A DNA stretch of 64,000 nucleotides. It comes from Prorocentrum cordatum. Lineage: Eukaryota > Sar > Dinophyceae > Prorocentrales > Prorocentraceae. A program made the position numbers and the translations under genes. The notes under the pieces are model-generated. The model made no database searches. It was not told the origin of the DNA and saw only the letters and a program-made list of their open reading frames with translations. Shown one piece after another: positions 28,738 through 38,990 of this stretch; position 1 is the first letter of the stretch; the number at the start of each line of letters is the position of its first letter. The stretch covers positions 166,559-230,558 of the forward strand of contig CAUYUJ010016694.1 in NCBI GenBank assembly GCA_963575745.1. Direction: 5' to 3'.

Positions 28738-29000
28738 AGGCCTCCTAAATGGGGCCAGAGTAGATGGGGTCGGAGGATCGCGCCGCATCGCCGATGCATC
28801 GCCGATGCGGCTCGATGTGCAACTCGCTCTGCTTCGCGTCACCGTCGCCGATGCATCGCCGACGTCGACGATGCATCGCCGGTGCATCGCCGGTGCACCG
28901 CCGATGCATCGCCGGTGCATCGTCGATGCATCGCCGATGCATCGGCAATGCGGCGCGATCCTCCGACCCCATCTGCTCCGGCCCCGTCTGGGAGGCCTCT
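28738..29000. mobile_element. Palindromic family C element, copy C4
   Basis: Arms AGGCCTCCTAAATGGGGCCA and GGCCCCGTCTGGGAGGCCTC around a core with many GATGCATCGCCGGTGCATCG words. Abuts the right end of A8. Confidence 0.8.
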
Positions 29001-29552
29001 GGTTCCGCAGCTCCAGGGCGGAGCGGAACGGAACGGAACGCCTGTGCGGGCATGCGCCCGGGCCGTTTAAGGGCGAGGCGGGTGAGGCCATGGCCTCGCA
29101 TGAGAAGCTGCGCGCGTCGGGGGTCTACTCAGGACAATGCGTACTTCAGGAGCTGATTTTCTGACAGTCCCCACTAATCCGTTTTCTCATGTTGTAGCCA
29201 CGCCGTCTCGTTGAAATCGTAGTGCTTGTGGCGTGAGACTGTCGGAGAAATCCGTGGGCTTCGGGGATGTATCCATGGCCATCGCCTCGGGGATCGGCCT
29301 TCGGGGGCTTCGGCGGGCAGTGGATGCACGTGGGCCGCACGGCCTGCGGGATAGCGGCGGGAGAGGGCGGCCTTGGGAGGTGGAGCGGGGCCTGGCGTTC
29401 CGAAGCTCCAGGGCTTCTGGATGCATCCTCGGCCACGCGCAGAGGGGGGCGGGGGGAGGGGGGAGGGCTTCCTAGAAGCACCCCTGCTTCTTAGACGGCC
29501 TGGGCCTTGTCTGTAGATGTAAGGGCGCCTTCTAAGAAGCAGCCTCCTTCTA
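29001..29552. other. No recognisable gene
   Basis: GC-rich. TTCTAAGAAGC-type words occur at 29490, 29530 and, beyond B3, 29714. Confidence 0.3.
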
Positions 29553-29712
29553 TCAGGAGGAGAAGAACACACAGACACAATTGATCCTCGATTTCCTAGA
29601 AAATATAGGAAAATATGGGCAGTGGGGGGGAAGACAGAAACCCAGACAATATATGAAAATATGGGGAATCCTTTTATCTGTGTGTATTTATTTGTGTGTC
29701 CTGGGGCCCCTT
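29553..29712 (+). mobile_element. Family B element, copy B3
   Basis: TCAGGAGGAGAAGAACACAC to GTGTGTCCTGGGGCCCC, with two internal GAAAATAT.GGAAAATATGG words. Confidence 0.75.
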
Positions 29713-29824
29713 CATTCTAAGAAGCCCTCCCCCCTCCCTCCATCCCCTTGTGCGCGCCGCCAGTGTCGCCTCGGGGAGCGGCCTTCGGGGGCCTCGGCCG
29801 GCGGTGGTGGTGGTGGAACATCGC

Positions 29825-29930
29825 AGGTCGGGCCCGTTCCTCGGCAGGAGGACTACCCAAACATGGAAGAAATAGTCGGGGGACGACTTTCTGACAATTC
29901 CTGGCGATTTTCGAATATTTTTTAAAAGCG

Positions 29931-29984
<54 letters not shown>

Positions 29985-29989
29985 GTATA

Positions 29990-30024
<35 letters not shown>

Positions 30025-30102
30025 ATATATCCCCAGAAACGCTGCATATATATATATAGTTTCCCAGAAACGCTGCCTGTTGGGGGGGCATGCCAGACCT
30101 AA
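29825..30102 (+). mobile_element. Family A element, copy A9, expanded by a (TA)n tract
   Basis: Ends AGGTCGGGCCCGTTCCTCGG and GGGGGGCATGCCAGACCTAA. Flanks GGAACATCGC (29815) and GGATCATCTC (30103) match at 8 of 10. The extra length is a (TA)n tract at 29933-30056 plus a duplicated CCCAGAAACGCTGC. Confidence 0.8.
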
Positions 30103-30334
30103 GGATCATCTCGGGCCACCTGTGGCCCCGCCGCCCGCCGGGGTCCCGGGACGTCGGCTCCACGCCAGGGGTGACGGCAGGGGGGATAGGCACCTGGGGG
30201 GGGGGGATGCCTCGGCGCCGAGTCGCTCACAGATCGCGGGGCCGGCGCCCGAGAGCCCCGCCCCGCCCAGGGAGGTTCGGAGTCGTTCTAATGGGGGCCC
30301 ATCGTCGATATTTTGCGATACATACATTCATTTA

Positions 30335-30370
30335 TTGATATATATATATATATATATATATGTGTATATA

Positions 30371-30409
<39 letters not shown>

Positions 30410-30410
30410 C
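30335..30410. repeat. (TA)n microsatellite
   Basis: TATATA tract with two TGTA interruptions. Confidence 0.95.
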
Positions 30411-30547
30411 CGGTTCCAGGTCGATGTTTCTGCCCCTCAGCGCCAGTCCCCCCATCTCGTCGGCCGCGGGCCTCGCGGAGCTGGGCCTCGGCCGCGGCGG
30501 CTCGGGTGGCACACCTGCTCGTGCGCGCCCAGACTGTGGGGATGTCC

Positions 30548-30632
<85 letters not shown>

Positions 30633-30680
30633 GTTCGCGCCCTGCTCCTGCTCCTGCTCCTGCTCCTGCTGTGCTTGGGT
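30548..30680 (+). repeat. (CTGCTC)n hexamer repeat
   Basis: About 20 hexamers, one interruption near 30632. Poly(Ala-Pro) or (Cys-Ser) frames through it are artefacts. Confidence 0.95.
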
Positions 30681-31221
30681 GGCCCAGACTCGTTTCCTTT
30701 CAGAACGTCTCGTGAGGGTGTTCCGTGCTTTCTGGCAGCCCAGGTGGGAGCCCGCAGGGGCTGTCACACTTGCCCGCTCGGGCGCAGATGGTGGTGCGTC
30801 TCGTGCGGCTTGCCTGTTTGGCACCCCAGAGTCCTCTCGTCTGAGAGCCCCATACTCACAGCGATAGGGCAGTCGTAGTGTGTGGGCACCACGCTGAGGA
30901 GCTGCCAGAAAGTGCTCCGCCGCCACAGGCTGATCTTCTCTCATACTGACACTCGCGGACGGGAGTGCCAGGAACCGAGATGCACACGCGGGGACCTCCG
31001 CGCCGAACACGTTTCTGCGCGCGGCCGACCTGGATCGGCCCCGATGCCGTTGCCCGACTCCCGTGCCGCAGCGTCACTGCACGACGTTGGCGTCGCAGGA
31101 GCCAGCACGGCCTACGCGCCGACGTCTGCTGCGGCCCGCGTGGGTCTCCCCACGGGGCCCCTCTGCTCGTGCAGCCTGTGCCTCCTCCGGGGAGGTCGGG
31201 GCTCCCCCCGTTTCGCCCCCG
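30681..31221. other. No recognisable gene
   Basis: GC-rich, with overlapping frames both ways. No family pattern. Confidence 0.3.
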
Positions 31222-31382
31222 TCAGGAGGGAAAAAAACACACAGACACAATTAGTCGTCGATCCCCAAGAAAATATAGGAAAATATGGGAATTGGGCGGG
31301 AAGACAAAAAACCAGAAAATATAGGAAAATATGGAGAATATTTTTATTTGTGTGTATTTATTTGTGTGTCCTGGGGCCCCTT
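31222..31382 (+). mobile_element. Family B element, copy B4
   Basis: TCAGGAGGGAAAAAAACACA to TTTGTGTGTCCTGGGGCCCC. Nearly the same as B3, so the two are relatively recent. Confidence 0.75.
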
Positions 31383-31404
31383 GACCCCGCCCGTGCGGAA
31401 GCCA

Positions 31405-31490
31405 GGCCAGCGCGCTCAAGGCCGCCAAGGAGCTGAAGGAGGCCGAGTGGGCGCGCGACGCCGCCAGGGCGGAGCTGGAGGCCGGGCTCG
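31405..31490 (+). other. Coiled-coil coding relic
   Basis: One frame reads ASALKAAKELKEAEWARDAA and continues RAELEAG. Comparable to 18838-18950. Too short to be a gene. Confidence 0.3.
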
Positions 31491-31710
31491 CTTTTCGGTT
31501 CCTCCGATTCGACTCGGCTCGATCTCGATGGCCCCCGATTCCGATCCGGGTCGTCTTCGGATGCCGACCTGGGCGCCGATTCCTCGATGGAGGCCCGCTC
31601 GCCTGCCGACCTCCGTCGATTCGGCCTCTGCCGACTTGGCTGCCGACTTTGCCGATCCGGCTTGTTTCTGTCGCCGATCCGACTCATCGATTCGATTCTC
31701 GGCCCTCCCG
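31485..31710 (+). repeat. Dispersed repeat family K, copy 3
   Basis: TCCGATTCGACTCGGCTCGA through CGCCGATCCGACTCATCGAT and GATTCGATTCTCGG. Confidence 0.65.
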
Positions 31711-31954
31711 AGAGCGGCCCCTCGCCGTGACCCTTGGTGCGGGCCCGCGGGGTCCCCCCAAGCAGTGGCTCGCATGCTTGGAGTTGTCTCCGCCCCCGCC
31801 CCCCAACACCGCGGACCCGAGGTCAGTTTGGCTTGCTTCCTGCGATGACCCGGGCCCCGGTGCCCTTTCACACCTTCCATTTCAGCGCTACAATTCTCAC
31901 TCAGAGGAGGAAAAGATACTGATACCAGAGGCCAGTTGGCCGAATTTTATTAAC

Positions 31955-32165
31955 ATGTTGAGAACCATATGGTTTGCTAAAAAATCCGCAGGAGCGCGAG
32001 CGCAAACTTTTTTTGAACAGTGATGTTGCGAAACCATGTGCTTGTATTTGTTTTTTCGGGGAACTCGGTTTTGACCCCCCTGCGAAACCTAAGGTCTGTG
32101 ATGGATTTCTGCACGCGCGCGCGACGACGCGCGCGCGTGCACTTCGTCATGTTTTGTTGCAAGGG
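31955..32165 (+). repeat. Family H repeat, copy 1
   Basis: Contains AATCCGCAGGAGCGCGAGCG, CGAAACCTAAGGT and the palindromic CGCGCGCGACGACGCGCGCG. Confidence 0.65.
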
Positions 32166-32440
32166 ATGGCTGCGACAGCACGCGCGCAAGGGCGTTCGAA
32201 CGATTCTTAAGCTTGCGCCACGCCGCCGACCCCTTGGAGAACTGGCGGTTGTTGTGTGTTGCTCCAGAGGGCCTCTTGTGCGCCTTTGGGGGGCCAATGG
32301 CTGCTCCGCCCGCACCGCCAGTAGCGATCTCTGCGGCTAGCATTTTCGGTGTTCGCCGTGCACGCATGAGGCATCGGACGAGAACCCACGTTTGCAGACG
32401 GTGGGCGTTTTTCAAAATGCCAGGAGGATGAGTATCGCAT

Positions 32441-32800
32441 GGCCTTGGGCACACCCCGCCGCCGTGCCTCGCCGCTCGGATGGCTGATGGGGTCGCGTGG
32501 GAGGCGTGTCGGGAGCGTCGGGGAGGCAGTTTTTGAACCTGTTGGGGGCCTCCTGGCGGCGTCTGGGGGCTTTTTGTCGGGGCCCTTTTGGCGCTCCGTG
32601 GGGGCCTCTTGGAAGCTTCTTGGGGGCTCTTGGGGGCATCCTGGGGGCGGGAGCTCGACATGTCCGCTCGGGCTCCCCCTCTGGGCCCCCCCCCCCCTGG
32701 GGCCGCCCTCTGGGTCTTCGTGTGCCGTCTTCGAGCCCTCGTGGGGGCCCCTTGGCCCGTCTTGGGTCGATCTCGAAGGCCACGTCGACCTGGGTGGGCC
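32441..32800 (+). repeat. Degenerate CTTGGGGGCTCTTGG-type array
   Basis: GGGGGCCTCTTGG-like decamers over ~350 bp, as at 34.4 and 60.5 kb. Confidence 0.5.
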
Positions 32801-33014
32801 TTGCGAAAGCAGAGGAGGCGAATGTGCTAATAATTATTCACTGCGTGGAGCTCCCCACATGTGCATCTACTCGCATGGACCTGTCCGCCGTGAATGTCTA
32901 GGCGCAAGAGCTTTCGAATATTAACGGGCTTCAGTTGTGACGGTCTGGACATCAATCTAACTGCGAATGAATTGGAGTGTGAATGAGCCTCAGTAGTACG
33001 AGCGCGTCTCTGTG

Positions 33015-33700
33015 CATGAGCCTGGGGCCTCCTGGGGCCTCCTGAAACCTACTGGGGCTTCCTGGGTTCTCCAGGAGCCTCTTGGGACCTCCTGGGACCT
33101 CCTAGGAAGGTTTCGTGCCTCAGGAGAGGCGCAATCTATAGCAACAGACGTACATAAAACATTGCGGATTAGAGCCACAGGAGAAGGGCAATCTATAGGA
33201 ACACGCGTAAAACACCAAGGACTCGTGCCCCAGGAGAGGCCCAATACATAGTAACATGAGTAAAACATTTAGGATTGTGTACACAGGAGAAGGACCATCT
33301 ATAGAAACATACGTAGAACATCAAAGAATCGTGCTCCAGGTGAGGCCCAATCGATAGGAGCATACGTAAAACACATGGGATTGGAGCCACTCCTGTTGCC
33401 TTCTGAGGCCTCCTGCTCCTGGGGCCTCTCGGGGCCTCCTGTTGCCTTCCGAGGCCTCCTGGCGCTTCCTGTTGCCTCCTGGGGCCTCCTGTGGTTTCCT
33501 GAGGCCTTCTGGAGCTTCCTGGGGCCTCCTGGAGCCTCTTGGGACATCCTGTGGCCTCTTGAGTCTTTCTGTGGCCTCCTGATGCCTCCTGGGACCTCAT
33601 GTGGTCTCCTGGGGCCTCCTGGAGCCTGTTGGAGCCTCCTGTGGCATCCTGAGAAGAATCTGCGCCCACGAGCCTGGCCACCAAAACAAGCAAACCGATC
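33015..33700 (+). repeat. CCTCCTGGGG arrays around a ~62-bp tandem repeat
   Basis: CCTCCTGGGGCCTCCTG words at 33020-33110 and 33390-33660. Between them are about four units with AATCTATAG.AACA..CGTA.AAACA and CCACAGGAGA.GG. Confidence 0.75.
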
Positions 33701-33740
33701 GAGACATCCTCAACATCTGGCCCACCTGGGGGTGAAAATG

Positions 33741-34075
33741 AGCGCCTCGCTCGAGACATCCTCCAAATCTGCTCCGAAAGCGAAGGATGTTGGGCCCAGA
33801 AACAAGCAAACCGCCTGAGACATCCCCACAAAATGGCCGCGAACGAGCCCGTGCAAACACCCCTGGCGGCTCCCCTTAGGGGTGCTGAAATGAGCGCCTC
33901 GCTCGAGACATCCTCCAAATCTGCTCCGAAAGCGAAGGATGTTGGGCCCAGAAACAGGCAAACCGCCTGAGACATCCCCACAAAATGGCCGCGAACGAGC
34001 CCGTGCAAACACCCCTGGCGGCTCCCCTTAGGGGTGCTGAAATGAGCGCCTCGCTCGAGACATCCTCCAAATCTG
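33741..34075 (+). repeat. 152-bp tandem repeat, two full and one partial copy
   Basis: GAGCGCCTCGCTCGAGACAT starts units at 33741, 33893 and 34045. Copies 1 and 2 are almost identical. Confidence 0.9.
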
Positions 34076-34215
34076 TGTATGAGTAAGTCTGTGTATGAGT
34101 AAGTCTGTGTATGAGTATGTCTGAGTGTGAGTAAGTCTGAGTATGAGTAGGTCTGAGTATGAGTAAGTCTGAGTATGAGTAAGTCTGTGTATGAGCAAGT
34201 CTGAGTATGAGTAAC
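34076..34215 (+). repeat. (GTATGAGTAAGTCT)n 14-bp minisatellite
   Basis: About ten copies, starting inside the third 152-bp unit. Confidence 0.9.
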
Positions 34216-34329
34216 TCCGACAGGAGGGGGGGAGGAAAGAGGAGGAGGGAGGAGGAGGAGTAGGAGGCGTCCAAGTAATAACAAGAACCCCATCTTAGGA
34301 TATGGGGAAACATGCATGTGTTCCTAAGG

Positions 34330-34530
34330 GAGTGGGGCGATGTCTGCTCCCTGAAGGCCTCTTGGAACGCCCCGCGGCGACTTCTTGGAACGTCTTGGGG
34401 GCCTCTGGGGCCGTCTGGGGTCAATCTTGGGCGTCTTGGCGCGATCTTTCCGCGACTCGTGCCCCTCTTGGACAGTCCGGGGACCCTCTTCGGGCCCTCT
34501 TGGCCCGTTTTGGGGCCCCCTGTCCCTCAC
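34330..34530 (+). repeat. Degenerate CTTGGGG-type array
   Basis: GAACGTCTTGGGGGCCTCTGG-like words. Same class as 32441-32800. Confidence 0.45.
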
Positions 34531-35229
34531 CCTATGTCGCGTTCGGGCGGTCCCCGGGGGACCCCCTCTTTCCAAATCGACCGGGCCGGGTTCCCGGGGG
34601 AGGGGTTTGGGGAGGGGGAAGCACTTCACACGCCGATGAACCCCAAGGGGTCGGCGGATGACGGGAAGCGTCTCTTCAGGTGAGTCCACCAGGTTGCATG
34701 CACCAGTGCTCACTTCTTCAGTAAAGCCTGCTGCAGGCGCCTGGTTTAGTTTTGTGTTTTTCCAGCGCTTGTGCCTCTTCTTGGCCCGTTGCGTTGGTGA
34801 CTGAGTTTGGCTCGGCCCGCAGCCCTGCCCTGGAATAGCCTGGAGCGTTGCCAACTTCGCATTGCTGGTAAGGGCGGTTCCCGCTATGCTGCACGATGCT
34901 TCTCCTGCACATGATGTGTTGCGCCGTTTGAAAATCACTGCTCGCCGCCAGCCCGTGGCCAGATGGTCGCGTGCTGATGGGCGAGCTTCTCACCAGAGGG
35001 TGGTAAGCTTCGAATGTTGCGTCCGTGGGTGCGTACGCGCGCGGGCCGACCTTGCGGTTGGCTCTGTGAGTGCTCGCGAGACCTCAGCGTTGGGGTTGCG
35101 CCCTCAAGACAGCGTCTTCGAGGTACGAGAAGCGAGCTGGACGTTGAGGCTGAATCTGCAACACCTTTACAATTTCTTACAAATGGTGGGTGGCTGGCTG
35201 CGCGGGAGACAGGGTTAGCTGATCCCCCT
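34531..35229 (+). other. Unassigned region with a short open frame
   Basis: A 118-codon + frame (34862-35218) has a lower-GC, more gene-like composition than its surroundings, but I recognise no motif. It could be a retroelement scrap. Confidence 0.25.
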
Positions 35230-36100
35230 GAATGGCGATTTTGCCGGAGACATCCTCACGCAACTGACATCCCCGCGACATCGCGTTTAACAGAAACGAG
35301 CGTCTCGCTCGAGACATCCTCGAACAACTGACAGCCGCGAAATTCATTCATCTGTACAAATTCGCGTTTCGCCTGAGACATCCTCACAAACATGAGATGA
35401 AGACGGAGGTGCTTTACTGCTGCTTATGTTGAAAACGGCGTCTTCGCTAGGGACATCCTCAGCAAATGCCTGGCAACACGGCGGACCAGAAACAAAAACA
35501 ACACGGCAGAACATGTGCGGCTCGCTGGGGACTGTTCTCAACGTCCTCTCGACATCGTTCGTGCAGTGCTTTAACAGGAATTATTGAGAACCCAAGCGGA
35601 CTTCAATGTATATTTAACAGCGCCCGCATCGTTTAAACCAATTGTTGTTCTAACATCGTCTTGGGATTGCTCTTTTTTAAAAAGGCTTCCAGAAGGCCAG
35701 GCTACTACACATGACGAGCACGCTAGGGACATCCTCAAAACAGATGTGTGGGTGACGTCGCATGGGCATTTACTTATACGTATATATGTATATATATACA
35801 TAGATACATATACATATACATATATATATGTATGTATACACACATATATACATACTATATATATAGCATCGAGGCAACACCAAACGAACCCCACACGAGG
35901 CCCAACATGACCCCAATAACGCCTTCGATGTCCCTCAAATTTAGCAGTTCGTTCGATACATCCTCACTATCATTCGTTGTCCGCAACACTGGCTATCGCA
36001 AAAAGAACATTTCGCTTGAGACAGCCACCAGGAAACATAGATGGACGCAGCCGCGAACTTAACAAACGTATGGACATTGGGATATCGCTTGGGACATCGC
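35230..36100 (+). repeat. Dispersed GAGACATCCTC motif region
   Basis: GAGACATCCTC or close variants recur at about 35246, 35308, 35376, 35451, 35727, 35957 and 36018-36083, each in a diverged ~60-110-bp unit. The same motif marks the 152-bp repeat at 33.7-34.1 kb. A TA-rich tract lies at 35775-35865. Confidence 0.6.
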
Positions 36101-36204
36101 CGAACACATGAAGTGTTGAAAAGGATGACCATGCGTGTTCAGACGGAGTTCTTTCGCCCGAGGCACCTTCAGATCAGGGGCAGGATCACGGCGACCCAAC
36201 GCGC

Positions 36205-37000
36205 AGAAACACGGCAGGCAACACGCGCGAGAGCACGGCGGAACACACAGGAACACGACAGAACACGCAGGAGCACGGCAAAACAAACAGGAACACAACA
36301 TAACACACAGGAGCACGGCGTAACACACAGGAGCACGAGAAACGCGGCATAATACACATAACATATAGGAGCACGGCAAAACACCTAGGAGCACGGCAGA
36401 ACACGCAAGTGCACGGCAGAACACGCAGAACACGCAGGTGCACGGCAGAACACGCAGGATTACGGCAAAACACACAGGAGCATTGCAGAACACAGGAGCA
36501 GGAGGAGCATGACAGAGCACGGCAAAACAAGCAGGAACGCGGCAGACCACGCAGGAACATGGCAGAATGAACGGGAGCACGGCAGAACACACAAACTAGG
36601 AACACGGCAGAACAAGCAGGAGCGCGGCAGAACACACAGGAACGCGGCAGTACACATAGGAGCACGGCAGAACACATGGGTGCACGGTATAATTGACGGC
36701 AGAACACGCAGGAGCACGGCAGAACACATAGGAGCACGGCAGAACACGCAGTATCACGAGGAACACGGCAGAACACACAGAGTACATAGGAACACGGCAG
36801 AACACACAGGAGCATGGCAGAACACACACAGGAACGCGGCAGATCACACAACGCACATAGGAGCACGGCGGAACAAGCAGCAGCATGGCAGAGCACAGGA
36901 CCACGCCAGAACACACATGAGCACGGCAGAGGACATATGATCATGCCAGAGCAGGACCATGGCAGAACACACAGGAGCACGGCAGAACACAGGGCATGGC
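36205..37000 (+). repeat. GGAGCACGGCAGAACACACA minisatellite
   Basis: About forty imperfect ~19-bp units. The array resumes at 38342-38400 after the spliced-leader retrocopy. Confidence 0.9.
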
Positions 37001-37001
37001 G

Positions 37002-37023
37002 TCCGTAGCCGTTTTGGCTCAAG
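37002..37023 (+). other. Dinoflagellate spliced-leader (DinoSL) relic
   Basis: 21 of 22 positions agree with the conserved leader: CCGTAGCC, then G where the leader has A, then TTTTGGCTCAAG. The preceding T fits the variable first base. The extra G at 37001 could be copied from the cap or be chance. Confidence 0.92.
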
Positions 37024-37054
37024 CCGGCTCGGTTCAGGCTTGCTTGGGCGAGGG

Positions 37055-38056
37055 ATGGCCACGGGAGGGGGCCCTCTGCGGTTCCCCCGCTCGCGGCGCG
37101 AGCGTGGCGATGCGGCGCGGCGCGCCCAGGCGGCTGCTGACGCGTTCATTTTCAAGCTGAAGAACAGGCTCGCGGAGGCGCAGCACGAGCGCGCCCGTCC
37201 CCGCGACCTACTGGCGGGCCCTGCTGTTCCAGATGGCGTGGCCAGGGAGGTGGCGCGCCGCGAGCGCATTGCGCGCCCCGCCCTGTGCGCACAGGTGCAG
37301 GAGACCCCAGCTGCAGATTGTGAAGTTCTTCGTCGTAATGTGGCCCTGCACGCCGCGGTATGCCCTGAGGAGTCTGACCCTCCGGCTGCATGGCGCAAGG
37401 CGCAGCGGGGTCAGCGTCTCGCGCGCGGCAGCCGCCGTGCCTCCTGGAGGCGCCTGGCTTTTCCCCACAACGTCGATGCGCTGGACTTCGTGCCGTCCGC
37501 AGGCTGCTGGGAGGCCCTGCCGCGCAGCGAGGTCGCCGTCGACGACGTGGACTCCGTGGAGTCGGGCGACGCGGAGCTGGCTGCAGGTGCCGTGCCAGGG
37601 CCCCTGCGGGAGCCCCCGCGGGGGGCGACTGCCCTTGCGCTGCCGTGCCGTGCCGCGGGCGGCGGGCGCTGCGACGTGGAGGCGGGCATTCGATGCACAT
37701 GCGGGGCCGTGGTGTTCTCGGGCGTGGCGGTCGGCGCGCAGGCGGTTAGCAGGGCGCTGACAATGCCTAGCGTCATCAGCCACAACGCCGCGGTCAGCGC
37801 GTGCGGGGAGAGCGCTCTGCGGCAGGTCAGCGTCGGCATCCAGAGCGACGTCTACCTTGTCGAGGGCGTGGAGAAGCAGATGAGGCTCTGGGGCCAGGAG
37901 CACCCTGGCCGAACGACCCGTCCATTCGTGCGGCGCCGCGCTCGGGTGGACGCGGCGAGTTCGGAAGCTGGCGCGCCGCCGCTTCCGCGGCTCGAGGAGC
38001 GCGGCGGGGCCGAGTCCCGAGCCGCCTTCGGAGTGCAGGAATCGGGGGGCGAGTAG
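37055..38056 (+). CDS. Hypothetical protein encoded by the retrocopy, 333 aa
   Basis: The first ATG in frame after the leader lies 31 nt downstream of it and opens a 333-codon frame (MATGGGPLRFPRSRRERGDA...) ending GVQESGGE. The N-terminal third is Arg/Ala/Glu-rich and helical (AAADAFIFKLKNRLAEAQHE). The middle is Ala/Gly-rich. Near residues 236-256 it has MPSVISHNAAVSACGE, which resembles the start of a pentatricopeptide (PPR) repeat as seen in many dinoflagellate proteins (VISYNAAISACEK). The rest is Arg-rich and of low complexity. A single PPR-like motif is weak evidence. The frame has stayed open since insertion, so the copy is young or constrained. No promoter was identified; expression would depend on read-through transcription. 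Confidence 0.5.
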   Translation: MATGGGPLRFPRSRRERGDAARRAQAAADAFIFKLKNRLAEAQHERARPRDLLAGPAVPDGVAREVARRERIARPALCAQVQETPAADCEVLRRNVALHAAVCPEESDPPAAWRKAQRGQRLARGSRRASWRRLAFPHNVDALDFVPSAGCWEALPRSEVAVDDVDSVESGDAELAAGAVPGPLREPPRGATALALPCRAAGGGRCDVEAGIRCTCGAVVFSGVAVGAQAVSRALTMPSVISHNAAVSACGESALRQVSVGIQSDVYLVEGVEKQMRLWGQEHPGRTTRPFVRRRARVDAASSEAGAPPLPRLEERGGAESRAAFGVQESGGE

Positions 38057-38744
38057 TGAGTGAGGCTGGCATGCAGTTGCAGTCGTGTGTTCGTGTGTAG
38101 AGCTGTTTTGCCGGTGAGTGAAGATTCTTGTGTTCAGTCGCAGTCGAGTTCACGGTGGGCGGTGGCCCAGGGCGGCCCCGCTGGGGTGCGAGAGGCGGCC
38201 CCAGGTGGCCCCTCTCGGATGGGCGGCCCTGCGGGGCCCCCGCGAGAGGCGGCCCTAGGCGGCCCCTCTCGGGTGAGCGTGTCTTTTGGCCTCTTGGCCC
38301 CACCACTCCGCCTTGAAGGCCCCGTCTTTAACTTTAACTTTAACACAGGGCATGGCAGAACACGCAGAAGCACGGCGGAACTCATAGAACATCTATTCAC
38401 ACAGCCGCACCCACAGGCAGACGCACATAGGCGCACACATACGCACACACACACGCACACACACGCACGCACAGAGAGGCAACGTACGTTCACGCAGACC
38501 GCAGGAGCACCGCAGAGCAACTCGGCATAAGGCAACAGTGCCGGAGACCACCACGCAGGACACACATGCACATATTCCGCGCACGAACGCGCACGCGCAA
38601 ACGCACGCGCGCCGCGACACTTCTGCGCGGCTGACCAACAAAGGAGCAGACTTCACATACCTAGCGGACAAAAAGCGACTCTTCCCGTTCTTGTCTGGTC
38701 AGGTTCCGTTTTGCATGCGCGACAGGCACGTTTGGTAGCATTTT

Positions 38745-38990
38745 GCGACCAGGTTGGAAGCCAATGGTTTCCTAAGAATCTGCGAGAGCGCGAGCGCAGG
38801 TTTTTGTTTTGTTTTGTTTGTGCCAGTTTTTGTTGCGAAGCCAAGTGTTTTATATATATATATATATATATTTTCCGGCGCGATCGATTTTGAAATCCTT
38901 GCGACGCCCGAGGTTTTGGAATGATTCCGGCATGCGCGCGCGACGACGCGCGCGCGACGACGCGCGCGCGTGCGTTTTTTGTATATATAA
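38745..38990 (+). repeat. Family H repeat, copy 2
   Basis: GAATCTGCGAGAGCGCGAGC, a (TA)n tract, GAAATCCTTGCGACGCCCGA and a doubled CGCGCGCGACGACGCGCGCG palindrome. Confidence 0.7.

Larger units (their letters stand above)
37001..38341 (+). mobile_element. Retroposed trans-spliced mRNA (spliced-leader retrocopy)
   Basis: Begins with one G and then the 22-nt dinoflagellate spliced leader, holds one continuous frame, and ends in three copies of CTTTAA rather than poly(A). It is flanked by a perfect 15-bp duplication, AACACAGGGCATGGC, at 36986-37000 and 38342-38356. The flanking minisatellite is continuous once the insert is removed. This is the signature of LINE-type target-primed retroposition of a processed transcript. 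Confidence 0.9.

Noticed and set aside
33741-34075. Regular repeats considered as a CRISPR array
   Set aside because: These are direct 152-bp tandem units without unique spacers, and the setting is eukaryotic.
34862-35218. 118-codon + frame with gene-like composition
   Set aside because: No motif, no homologue recalled and no upstream signal. Mentioned only as an unassigned region.
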